Below, piece after piece: positions 1 to 7,169 of a stretch of DNA of 42,389 bases; within the stretch, counting starts at the first letter, position 1, and the number at the start of each line of letters is the position of its first letter. The stretch is taken from positions 1 to 42,389 of the forward strand of contig DATGZX010000029.1 of NCBI GenBank assembly GCA_035296965.1, in the 5' to 3' direction. The translations under genes and the position numbers were made by a program. The notes under the pieces are model-generated. The model did no database searches, was not told where the DNA came from, and was given only the letters and a program-made list of their open reading frames with translations. Source of the DNA: DATGZX01 sp035296965 (GTDB taxonomy: Bacteria > Planctomycetota > Planctomycetia > Gemmatales > Gemmataceae).

Positions 1-2
1 AC

Positions 3-632
3 CTGTGTTTCGCGGAGCGACCAGCGCTGGCGTTGCTGCCGCCGGCAGCGCCCGCGCTGCCCGGCCTGACCACGTTCGCGCTGCCGCAGCCCGGACACAG
101 GTATGTCATCGGCGCCGATCTGGCGGAGGGCAACCCGAGCAGCGACGACAGCGCCCTGTGCGTGCTCGACGTCGACTCTGGTGCGCATGCGGCGGAGTTG
201 GCCGGCAAATTCGAGCCGGGCGTTTTTGCCGGCTACGCCCAGCAACTTGCCGGGTGGTTCAACAAGGCCGGCATTCTCGTGGAGCGCAACAACCACGGTC
301 ACGCGGTCCTGCTGTGGCTGCGCGACAACGGGTCGAGCATGCAATTGCTGCGTGGACACGATGGCAGGCCTGGCTGGCTATCCTCGACGCTGGGCAAAAG
401 GCGGATGTATGACACGTGTGCCGAGGCCTGCAAGGATGCTGTGGTAGCGCTGCATTCCTTCGCCACGTATATCCAACTGGCTTCCATAGAGGGCTCGACG
501 CTGCGCGCCCCCGATGGGCAGTCCGTCGACCGCGCCGACGCCTTCGCGTTGGCGTGCACGGCGCGCACGACGCCGAGGGGAAACCTTGGCGTCGTTTCGG
601 AGGGGAGGACTTTCGCTGATGACCTTGCTTGA
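3..632 (+). CDS. Phage terminase large subunit, C-terminal (nuclease) part, truncated by window edge
   Basis: The frame is open to the left edge, so the N-terminal ATPase part, if present, lies outside the window. The visible 209 residues resemble the RNase H-like nuclease domain of phage large terminases, the motor that packages and cuts phage DNA. A first acidic strand reads YVIGADLAEG (roughly residues 34-43), then comes a strand with the motif ILVERNNHG, and near the end an aspartate-containing segment DRADAFALAC. These fit the three acidic positions of the family. The C-terminus seems natural, because the stop overlaps an ATG (TGATG at 630-634) as in phage gene strings. What follows is not an intact phage gene. 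Family call is by motif recognition only. Confidence 0.72.
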   Translation: MCFAERPALALLPPAAPALPGLTTFALPQPGHRYVIGADLAEGNPSSDDSALCVLDVDSGAHAAELAGKFEPGVFAGYAQQLAGWFNKAGILVERNNHGHAVLLWLRDNGSSMQLLRGHDGRPGWLSSTLGKRRMYDTCAEACKDAVVALHSFATYIQLASIEGSTLRAPDGQSVDRADAFALACTARTTPRGNLGVVSEGRTFADDLA

Positions 633-1247
633 TGAGCGCGTTTGCCGGCGACGATGCCGAATTGGCATCAGGAAGGAGTTGACGATTCAGCGGGCACGCC
701 GCGGCGGCGTACCTTCGGCGCACTTTCGGCGCACCACGACGTCGAAGCTGTGGTGCGCCGGAGGATGGCTGGGAAAAGACGACGATGGCTACAGGGCCGT
801 TGCCGAAGAGTTTGACCGTCGGCGCGGCGAATTACGGATCGCGGAGAATGAGTTGCAAGCCAAGCGACGGGCGCGGGCAATGCCCCAGATAGGCTTCCGG
901 CTCGGATTGAACTTTGGCAGCGCGGTCAAAGGCAAGAAGCGGATCGACCGGCGGTTGCTAGGTGGTGTACTGACGTTTGGCGAGCGGGATTTCCCGGTTC
1001 CTCCCGATGGCTCCAGCAACCGCCAGGGACCGGATGGGTGCTGTGATCATCTGGCCGGACTAGATCTCGAGAAAATCAGTCTTCGTTCGGAAGATGCGGT
1101 GCCCACCGACAAAGACATGCAAAACGGTGGCGAAAGAGAATCGGCCGGAACCGATGCCTTGGCACGAATTCCGGCCGATTCCGATCAGGAACGAAGCGCC
1201 CGAGGTGGCTCGGAACCAACCCCAAACATTTCGTTCACAAAGGGTAG
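631..1247 (+). pseudogene. Decayed mobile-element DNA between terminase and tRNA-Pro, possible recombinase tail remnant
   Basis: No convincing intact gene is seen here. An ATG overlapping the terminase stop (631) opens a frame that ends after 16 codons at 681, as if the next phage gene were cut off. A strong Shine-Dalgarno-like AGGAAGGAG sits near 669-677 with a TTG at its end. The frame from there runs through to the tRNA. Its middle part (about 780-870: GYRAVAEEFDRRR followed by a charged heptad-like stretch) looks like the coiled-coil tail of a large serine recombinase, but no catalytic domain is present. After about 900 the translation looks random. I read this as a joined or decayed remnant of an integrated element. 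The recombinase assignment is weak. Confidence 0.35.
1138..1181 (-). terminator. Perfect 13-bp inverted repeat, candidate tRNA-Pro terminator
   Basis: The arms GAATCGGCCGGAA (1138-1150) and its exact complement (1169-1181) enclose an 18-nt loop. The hairpin lies about 65 bp beyond the 3' end of the minus-strand tRNA and is followed in that direction by TCTTTCG, a weak T-rich tail. It may terminate the tRNA transcript, or it may be a structure of the mobile element. The symmetry is certain and the role is inferred. Confidence 0.45.
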
Positions 1248-1322
1248 TCGGGGCGACTGGATTCGAACCAGCGACCTCACGGTCCCGAACCGTGCGCTCT
1301 AGCCAAACTGAGCTACGCCCCG
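1248..1322 (-). tRNA. tRNA-Pro, anticodon CGG
   Basis: Read on the minus strand, this folds as a complete tRNA. The acceptor stem CGGGGCG pairs with CGCCCCG, followed by discriminator A at 1248. U8-A9 and a GCTC/GAGC D stem follow. The anticodon stem CACGG/CCGTG encloses the loop TTCGGGA, giving anticodon CGG for proline. The T arm CTGG-TTCGAAT-CCAG is canonical. CCA is not encoded: the next bases read CTA. The C1-G72 acceptor pair is usual for bacterial tRNA-Pro. The 3' end points towards the phage-like DNA at 1-1247, a typical integration geometry. Confidence 0.95.
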
Positions 1323-1332
1323 TGGTTTCTGT

Positions 1333-1360
1333 ATCGTATTAGGGGGTGTCGCTTTGTCAA
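1333..1360 (-). promoter_or_regulatory. Promoter of tRNA-Pro (sigma70-like)
   Basis: On the minus strand a perfect TTGACA -35 box (1355-1360) is separated by 16 bp from TACGAT (1333-1338), which matches four of six -10 positions. The expected start point falls a few bases before the tRNA 5' end at 1322. The fit with a stable-RNA gene is good. Confidence 0.65.
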
Positions 1361-1493
1361 CGGCAATGGTTGCCTCGCGCTGCTGCACGAATCGCCGATG
1401 ACTCGTACGCGCAAGGAATCTACGGCGGAGCTGCCCCGGGCACGAGTTGCAACTGGACAACCGAACGGAAATCGCTCTTATGCGAACAACCGC

Positions 1494-2027
1494 TCAGGTG
1501 GGTAATGCCTTGTTAACATCGTTAAGAATGCTAGCGAGCTGTTTTCGTGTGTTGCTATTCATGACGCCTTGCTGGCTGCCAGTTTGAAAAACCTGGAGCA
1601 ATGCTTGCTGCGACGCAGGCTGGTTGGGACCGTAGGCCCCTTGCACGCGGTTGAGGACCTCTTTCGGCTGCAATTGTGACAGGTCGCCATTCTGGGCCAC
1701 GGTCTGGAACTTGGCCGCCAAATTGGAGAGGAGTTCTCCTTCCGGCGTCGAGCCCTCCTGCTTGGCCGCGGCGGTCAATTGGTCGGCAATCTGGCCAATC
1801 ACCTGCTTGAACTTCGCGGGATCCTTTTGCTGCAGTTGCTGGAGCTTCGCATAGAGCTGTGCTGCCTCCGCGATGCTGTGAGAAGTATCGCCCAGCGGTT
1901 TGGTTGCGCTGGCCGCGCCGTTGGCACGAGCCGGGGCTGATTTTATTATCTGATTTAAGCTCTGCATGCCGCTGACTTGCAAGCCACTTGCTATGGAATT
2001 GCTGGCCCCAACACTGGCACTATTCAT
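1494..2027 (-). CDS. Small helical, Gln/Ala-rich protein of unknown function
   Basis: This 177-residue protein belongs to no family I can name. The start at 2027 is preferred over the upstream start at 2120, because AGGGGAG stands seven bases before the ATG and the extra 31 residues are Arg/Lys-rich and unlike a protein N-terminus. The first 50 residues are Ser/Ala/Asn-rich and probably disordered. The rest looks helical, with LQQLQQKDPAKFKQVIGQIA around residue 60 and a later helix ending KQLASILNDVNKAL. Similar DPAKF-type helical proteins occur, as far as I recall, in acidobacterial and planctomycete genomes without known function. No signal peptide or membrane segment is seen. It stands alone between the tRNA and a divergent CoA-transferase gene. 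Confidence 0.7.
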   Translation of the reverse strand: MNSASVGASNSIASGLQVSGMQSLNQIIKSAPARANGAASATKPLGDTSHSIAEAAQLYAKLQQLQQKDPAKFKQVIGQIADQLTAAAKQEGSTPEGELLSNLAAKFQTVAQNGDLSQLQPKEVLNRVQGAYGPNQPASQQALLQVFQTGSQQGVMNSNTRKQLASILNDVNKALPT

Positions 2028-2275
2028 TTCTGACTCCCCTATACCCGCTGGGATGGGATGAACGACCAGGGCGCGCACTTTGCGCCGCCTCACGCTTCCT
2101 GCTGTTGATTTTTTCGGCATTATCGGGCCTATTCTGGAGTTTTTCAGATCAATCCTGCAGATTGGTGTGATCTCCGCGAACTTGAAGAAACTGTAGCTAT
2201 GCTTAATTGAACAGTATTGCGGTTGAATGAAATGGGTTCCAACAGAGAAGAGAGAGCGCCCGAAGAGGACCTGTC

Positions 2276-3481
2276 ATGCAGACTGATCCACATCCTCCGT
2301 TGACCGGCATTCGGGTTCTGGATTCCTCCCGAGTGCTGGCGGGTCCGTTTTGCGGCCAGATCCTTGGGGACTTGGGTGCGGAAGTCATCAAGGTGGAACG
2401 GCCCGGCGGAGGGGACGAAACGCGCACCTGGGGCCCGCCATTCGTCGGACCGCTCAGCGCCTACTACCTCTCGTGCAATCGGAACAAGCAGGCCATCGCT
2501 CTCGACCTGGGCAAGGAGGAGGGACTGGAGCTTTTCCAGGGAATCGTCCGCCGCAGCGACGTGCTCCTGGAGAATTTTCGCCCGGACAGCAGCGATCGTC
2601 TTGGGCTAAGTCCTGCAAAGCTGCTGGCGATCAATCCGCGCTTGATCGTCTGTTCCATCAGCGGCTTTGGCCGCACCGGCCCTTTCAGCGATTTGCCGGG
2701 CTACGACTTCGCCGTGCAGGCGCTCAGCGGGCTGATGAGCGTGACCGGGCCGGTGGAGGGACCGCCCTACAAAGTCGGGGTGGCGGTGACCGACGTCACC
2801 ACCGGACTTTATGCAGCGATCGCGGTGCTGGCGTGCTTGCATGCTCGGAAGCAATCGGGGCACGGCTATGCCATCGACCTGGCTCTTCTCGATTGTGCCG
2901 TGTCGATCCAGGTCAATCTGGCGCAGGCCTACCTGGCCAGTGGCTGTGTCCCCGCACGCCAGGGCAACGCCCATTTTCAAATTGTCCCTTATCAACTGTT
3001 TGCCACCGCGGATAGTTGGCTGGTTCTTGCCGTTGGGAATGACGGCCAATGGCAGCGATTTTGCAATGCGGCGAACCATCCTGAGCTGATCGGCGATCCC
3101 CGGTTCTTGACGAATGAACAGCGCGTGCAGCATCGGGCGGTGCTTGTGCCCATTCTGGAAACCATTCTCAAGCAGAGCAGCACGCAGACCTGGCAAGATC
3201 GGCTGCGCGCGGTGGGCGTGCCGCACGCTCCCGTCTGGGATTATGCAGCCCTGTTCGCTCACCCCCAGGCAGTCGAGCGAGGGCTGCGCGTGACCGTCCG
3301 TGACCCGCAAGGCCGTCCTGTAGACCTGGTCGGCACACCCTTTCACATAACCGGCGCAACCCTCGGTCCGCCAGCTTGCCCGCCGCCCCTGGGGCAACAC
3401 ACCGACGCAGTACTGGGAGATATCCTCGGATTAAAACCCGACCGTCTCGCAGAGCTGCGCGCGCGCCATGTGATCGAGTGA
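2276..3481 (+). CDS. CaiB/BaiF family (class III) CoA-transferase
   Basis: This is a 401-residue cytoplasmic enzyme of the formyl-CoA transferase type, which moves CoA between carboxylic acids through an aspartyl anhydride. Family marks are the opening LTGIRVLDSSRVLAGPFCGQ (residues 9-28), the GAEVIKVERPGGGDETR block (34-50) and the SISGFGRTGP segment. The likely catalytic Asp173 lies in VTDVTTGLYA. Length is normal for the family. Start: AGAGGA is seven bases before the ATG. The substrate cannot be told from sequence. The nearest relatives are often annotated as formyl-, carnitine- or succinyl-CoA transferases without proof. The 3' end comes within 11 bp of the convergent peptidase gene with no clear terminator between them. 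Confidence 0.92.
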   Translation: MQTDPHPPLTGIRVLDSSRVLAGPFCGQILGDLGAEVIKVERPGGGDETRTWGPPFVGPLSAYYLSCNRNKQAIALDLGKEEGLELFQGIVRRSDVLLENFRPDSSDRLGLSPAKLLAINPRLIVCSISGFGRTGPFSDLPGYDFAVQALSGLMSVTGPVEGPPYKVGVAVTDVTTGLYAAIAVLACLHARKQSGHGYAIDLALLDCAVSIQVNLAQAYLASGCVPARQGNAHFQIVPYQLFATADSWLVLAVGNDGQWQRFCNAANHPELIGDPRFLTNEQRVQHRAVLVPILETILKQSSTQTWQDRLRAVGVPHAPVWDYAALFAHPQAVERGLRVTVRDPQGRPVDLVGTPFHITGATLGPPACPPPLGQHTDAVLGDILGLKPDRLAELRARHVIE

Positions 3482-3492
3482 CCTCCATCGAC

Positions 3493-4374
3493 TCACGTCA
3501 GCAGCGAATGGACCGCCTTGCAAACCCCTTGCGTGACCTTGGCCAAGAACTGGTAATCGAGCGTGTCGGGCTTGTCGCTCACCTGGTGGTAGTGAGGATT
3601 GCGGAAGAACGACGTGTCTGTGATCATCAGCGCGTGGTAGCCATGATCCCAAAAGGAACTGTGATCGCTTAGCCGTACTTCCGGGAAAGACTCCCCATTG
3701 CCTGGCACGGCCAACGATTCGACCGGCAACTCCTCGATGGTGCGCATGGCGTCCGTGACCGTGCGCAAGAGGCTCTGTGACGCTTCGTTGCCGCAAATGC
3801 CGATGAAATTGCCGATGCGAGGGTACATTTTCGCCAAGTGCGGCGGCAACTGCTGGCTGCCTGAGTGTGGGCTGGTGTAAGCCAGCATTTCGAGAGAGAG
3901 CATACCGAGAACCGCAGAGCCGGCGTTTCGCACCTCGCGGCAATGGACGAAGCTGCCAATCATGCCGCACTCTTCCAGGTCGTACGCAGCCAGCTGAAGT
4001 CTGGCGCTCATCGTTTCGTGAGTGCGCAGGCGCGGGCCAATCCATTTTGCCAGTTCAAGAAGTGCAGCGACCGCGCTTGCGTTGTCATCCGCGCCGGGAG
4101 AGCCCGGGATGGAATCATAGTGCGCACCTACGATAAGAAGCGGTAATTCCATTCGGTCCGGCTGAGGTCGGCTCAGCAAGTTGACGCCAGCGATGCCCGC
4201 TTCGTGAAACGGCACATCGTGCGCGGGAAAGCCAAATTCTCCGAGCTGTGCACGGATGTACTCCGCGGCCCGGCGGTGGCCCGCGCTCCCTGGCGGTCGG
4301 GGGCGCTCCGCCAACTTTAAAACGTGTCGGTGCAGTCGCTCCGCCAGGACGTCGATTTCAGCGGGAGCATCCAT
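3493..4374 (-). CDS. M28 family zinc aminopeptidase
   Basis: This 293-residue metallopeptidase is of the M28 (aminopeptidase Y/Ap1) type and removes N-terminal residues from peptides using two zinc ions. Visible ligands are His85 in GAHYDS and the aspartate of GADDNAS (96-97), with a Glu pair in YDLEECGMIGS (134-135). There is an acidic residue in LSLEML and a C-terminal histidine in the HYHQVSDKPD region. The start at 4374 (MDAPAEID) is chosen because the longer frame from 4491 overlaps the end of ettA by about 100 bp. The chosen ATG lies only 14 bp after the ettA stop, so the two are probably one transcript. No signal peptide is seen, so it is probably cytoplasmic, which is less common in M28. 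Confidence 0.88.
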   Translation of the reverse strand: MDAPAEIDVLAERLHRHVLKLAERPRPPGSAGHRRAAEYIRAQLGEFGFPAHDVPFHEAGIAGVNLLSRPQPDRMELPLLIVGAHYDSIPGSPGADDNASAVAALLELAKWIGPRLRTHETMSARLQLAAYDLEECGMIGSFVHCREVRNAGSAVLGMLSLEMLAYTSPHSGSQQLPPHLAKMYPRIGNFIGICGNEASQSLLRTVTDAMRTIEELPVESLAVPGNGESFPEVRLSDHSSFWDHGYHALMITDTSFFRNPHYHQVSDKPDTLDYQFLAKVTQGVCKAVHSLLT

Positions 4375-4388
4375 CTCCGATGCCCTTA

Positions 4389-6062
4389 CTAGTGGGTTAG
4401 CTTCCTGTAGCGCAGCCGGTGCGGTTGTTCCGCTTCGCCGCCGAGCCGCTGGCGCCGCTGCGCTTCGTAAGTCTGGTAATTCCCTTCGCACCAGACCGTC
4501 TTGCTATCGCCTTCGAAGGCGAGAATGTGGGTGGCAATGCGATCGAGGAACCAGCGATCGTGGCTGATAACCACGGCGCAACCGCCAAAGTTCAGGAGGG
4601 CCTCCTCCAGGGCGCGTAGGGTATCGACATCGAGGTCGTTGGTTGGCTCGTCCAGGAGCAGCAGGTTGCCGCCACGGCGCAGCAGCTTTGCGAGATGGAC
4701 GCGGTTGCGTTCGCCGCCGGAAAGTTCGCCGACCTTGCGTTGCTGATCGGGGCCCTTGAAGTTGAAGCGCGAAACGTAGCCGCGCGAAGCGACGCGGCGC
4801 TTGCCGAGCATCAAAAACTCCGCGCCCCCGGTGATTTCCTCGAACACGGTTTTCGTGTTGTCCAGCGCATCCCGGTTCTGGTCGACGTAGGCAAAGACGA
4901 CGGTGTCGCCGACACGCAGAGCGCCGCTGTCCGGCTTCTCCTGGCCGACGATCATGCGAAACAAAGTGGTCTTCCCGGCGCCGTTGGCGCCGATAATGCC
5001 AACGATCCCGCCGCGCGGCAAGTCGAAGCTGAGGTCTTCCATCAGGAGGTTCTCGCCGTAGCCCTTGCGGACATTCTCGGCCCGGACGACCAGGTCGCCG
5101 AGGTGCGGACCGGGCGGCACCTGGAGCACCAATTCATCCTCGCGTTCCTCGTATTCCTGCGCTGCCAGTTTCTCGTACTGGTTCAGACGTGCCTTGCTCT
5201 TGGCGACACGCGCGCGCGGCGCCATGTGTGCCCATTCCAGCTCGCGTACCAGGGCCTTGCGGCGGGCTGATTCTTGCTTCTCCTCGTTCGCCAGGCGTTG
5301 CTGTTTCTGGTCCAACCAGGATGAGTAATTCCCCTTCCACGGAATGCCTTGGCCCCGGTCCAGCTCCAGTATCCACTGGGCCACGTTGTCGAGGAAGTAA
5401 CGATCGTGCGTGACTGCCACCACCGTGCCAGGGTATTCCTGCAAGTGGCGCTCGAGCCATGCGACCGACTCCGCATCGAGATGGTTGGTCGGCTCATCGA
5501 GAAGAAGCAACTTGGGACGCTGCAGCAGGACCTTGCACAGGGCTACGCGCCGGCGTTCCCCGCCGGAGAGCGTGGCTGCGGAGGCATCCCCAGGCGGAAG
5601 GCGCATCGCGTCCATGGCGATTTCCAGGTGGCGATCGAGTTCCCACGCGTCGGCCGCCTCGATGGCGTCCTGGGCCTTCCCGAGGTCTTCCAGGACCTTT
5701 TCCATCTCGTCGGGTTCGAGGGGTTCGCCCAACTTGGCGCTCAATTCTTCATAGCGATGCAGCAGGGACCGAGTCGAGGCAACCGCCTCCTCCAGGTTGC
5801 CTTTGACGTCTTTCGTCTCGTCGAGACGCGGCTCTTGCGGCACAAAACCAATGGTGATCCCGTCCGCAGGCCTAGCACTGCCGACAAAATCCTTCTCCAG
5901 CAAGGCCATGACGCGCAGCAGCGTGCTCTTGCCGGCGCCGTTGCTGCCGATCACGCCGATCTTGGCGCCCGGGTAGAACGCGAGCCAGATGTTCTTGAGC
6001 ACTTCGCGCTTGCCGTACGCCTTGCTGAGTTTCTCTATCGTGAAAATGTATTGCTCGCCCAT
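4389..6062 (-). CDS. ettA: Energy-dependent translational throttle protein EttA (ABC-F)
   Basis: This is a 557-residue soluble protein with two ABC ATPase domains and no membrane part. EttA binds the ribosomal E site and couples translation to the ATP/ADP ratio. Domain 1 has Walker A GSNGAGKS near residue 39 and signature LSGGERRRVALCK with LLLLDEPTNHLD. Domain 2 has GANGAGKTT and LSGGERNRVHLAK with LLLLDEPTNDLD. Between them is the charged ABC-F linker (YEKLAAQEYEEREDE). Length and the opening YIFTIEKLSKAYGKREVLKN match EttA rather than Uup or antibiotic-resistance ABC-F proteins. The start is supported by GGAG seven bases before the ATG. The gene is divergent from the ABC exporter at 6208, and its stop is followed closely by the M28 peptidase. 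Confidence 0.95.
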   Translation of the reverse strand: MGEQYIFTIEKLSKAYGKREVLKNIWLAFYPGAKIGVIGSNGAGKSTLLRVMALLEKDFVGSARPADGITIGFVPQEPRLDETKDVKGNLEEAVASTRSLLHRYEELSAKLGEPLEPDEMEKVLEDLGKAQDAIEAADAWELDRHLEIAMDAMRLPPGDASAATLSGGERRRVALCKVLLQRPKLLLLDEPTNHLDAESVAWLERHLQEYPGTVVAVTHDRYFLDNVAQWILELDRGQGIPWKGNYSSWLDQKQQRLANEEKQESARRKALVRELEWAHMAPRARVAKSKARLNQYEKLAAQEYEEREDELVLQVPPGPHLGDLVVRAENVRKGYGENLLMEDLSFDLPRGGIVGIIGANGAGKTTLFRMIVGQEKPDSGALRVGDTVVFAYVDQNRDALDNTKTVFEEITGGAEFLMLGKRRVASRGYVSRFNFKGPDQQRKVGELSGGERNRVHLAKLLRRGGNLLLLDEPTNDLDVDTLRALEEALLNFGGCAVVISHDRWFLDRIATHILAFEGDSKTVWCEGNYQTYEAQRRQRLGGEAEQPHRLRYRKLTH

Positions 6063-6157
6063 GGATTACTCCGTTCAGATCTGCGGAGACGATCGCTGAA
6101 AGAGATTGGTGAACTCCGCCTGTCCTGTGCGGTCCGATAGACGCCGATTTCCGGCTC

Positions 6158-6166
6158 TGCTACACT
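6158..6166 (+). promoter_or_regulatory. Candidate extended -10 promoter for the ABC exporter operon
   Basis: TGCTACACT (6158-6166) fits an extended -10 element (TGn followed by TACACT, four of six positions). It lies 41 bp before the proposed GTG start at 6208. No good -35 box is seen, as is common for extended -10 promoters. A similar TGCTAAGAT precedes the cytochrome gene at 25348. Confidence 0.35.
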
Positions 6167-6207
6167 TCCTTTCTACTACGCACCGTTGATTCGTGGGAGT
6201 GGCATCC

Positions 6208-7155
6208 GTGGCGGTCATCATAACCGAAGACCTCGACAAGCAGTACGGCAAGATTGAGGCCCTGAAGGGTGTCACGCTTCGCGTCGAAGAAGGAGAAATC
6301 TTCGGCCTGCTCGGTCAGAACGGCGCCGGCAAGACCACCCTGATCAAAATCCTTCTGGGCATCACGAAGGCATCCGGCGGCCGCGCCACACTCCTTGGGG
6401 AATCGACGGCCACGGCCGGCGTCCGCAAACGCGTCGGTTACTTGCCCGAGGATCATCGTTTTCCCGAGTACCACACCGCCTTCAGCCTCCTCGAATTCTA
6501 TGGAACTCTGCTGGGGGTTCCTTATCGTGAAAACAGGCGGCGCATCCCCGAAATCCTCGGGCGCGTCGGCCTCAAAGGCCGGATGCACTCCAAAGTCCGC
6601 ACCTATTCCAAGGGGATGAAGCAGCGCCTGGGAATTGCCCAAGCGATCTCTCACAATCCGGATTTGATTTTTCTCGACGAGCCCACCGATGGCGTCGACC
6701 CGGTGGGGCGGCGTGAGATCCGAGCCATCTTGCAACAGTTGAAGGACGAAGGCAAAACGATTTTCCTGAATTCGCACCTGCTCAGTGAGGTCGAGCTTAT
6801 CTGCGACCGGGTCGCGATCATGCAGGCAGGCGAAATCGTTCGCCAGGGAGACATTGCCAGCCTCACGCGCCGGCAGGGCCTGTTCCTTGTGGGCCTGGCA
6901 CCGGGGCAGCTATTCCCGCGCGAGGAGGTTGCAGGCAAGGGCTTCGAAGTCAATGCAAACGGCGAGTTTTGGGAGGTTGGACTGACGACCGGGCAGACCA
7001 TTGATCCCGTCGTCGATTTGCTCAGGGCACGAGGGCTGAACATTCGTCATCTCGTGGAAAAGCGCCAGTCATTGGAAGAGTTGTTCATGGAGACCGTAGT
7101 CGCGCCGGAGCCGGGAGTGGATCGGCCCCTCGGACGACGCAGACAGCGGTCATAG
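6208..7155 (+). CDS. ABC transporter ATP-binding protein (ABC-2 type exporter)
   Basis: This 315-residue ATPase powers the membrane protein encoded 14 bp downstream. It has Walker A GQNGAGKTT near residue 37, Q-loop region GYLPEDHRFPEYHTA, signature YSKGMKQRLGIAQA and Walker B LIFLDEPTDGVDP. The switch histidine follows in FLNSHLLSEVE. The 80 residues after the nucleotide domain are the usual C-terminal extension of drug or NosF/GldA-like subunits. The GTG at 6208 is preferred to the GTG at 6193, because GGGAG lies eight bases before it while the earlier codon has no ribosome site. The transported substrate is unknown. Confidence 0.9.
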   Translation: MAVIITEDLDKQYGKIEALKGVTLRVEEGEIFGLLGQNGAGKTTLIKILLGITKASGGRATLLGESTATAGVRKRVGYLPEDHRFPEYHTAFSLLEFYGTLLGVPYRENRRRIPEILGRVGLKGRMHSKVRTYSKGMKQRLGIAQAISHNPDLIFLDEPTDGVDPVGRREIRAILQQLKDEGKTIFLNSHLLSEVELICDRVAIMQAGEIVRQGDIASLTRRQGLFLVGLAPGQLFPREEVAGKGFEVNANGEFWEVGLTTGQTIDPVVDLLRARGLNIRHLVEKRQSLEELFMETVVAPEPGVDRPLGRRRQRS

Positions 7156-7169
7156 CCGGAGACGCGTTT

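Noticed and set aside
514..1302. A 262-codon plus-strand frame running through the end of the terminase and the tRNA
   Set aside because: Its first part overlaps the terminase in another frame and its last part is the tRNA-Pro sequence read as protein. Only a short middle stretch could be a recombinase remnant, listed as a pseudogene.
2606..3400. A 264-codon minus-strand frame inside the CoA-transferase gene
   Set aside because: The plus-strand protein is a clear family member over its full length, and the antisense translation is not recognisable.
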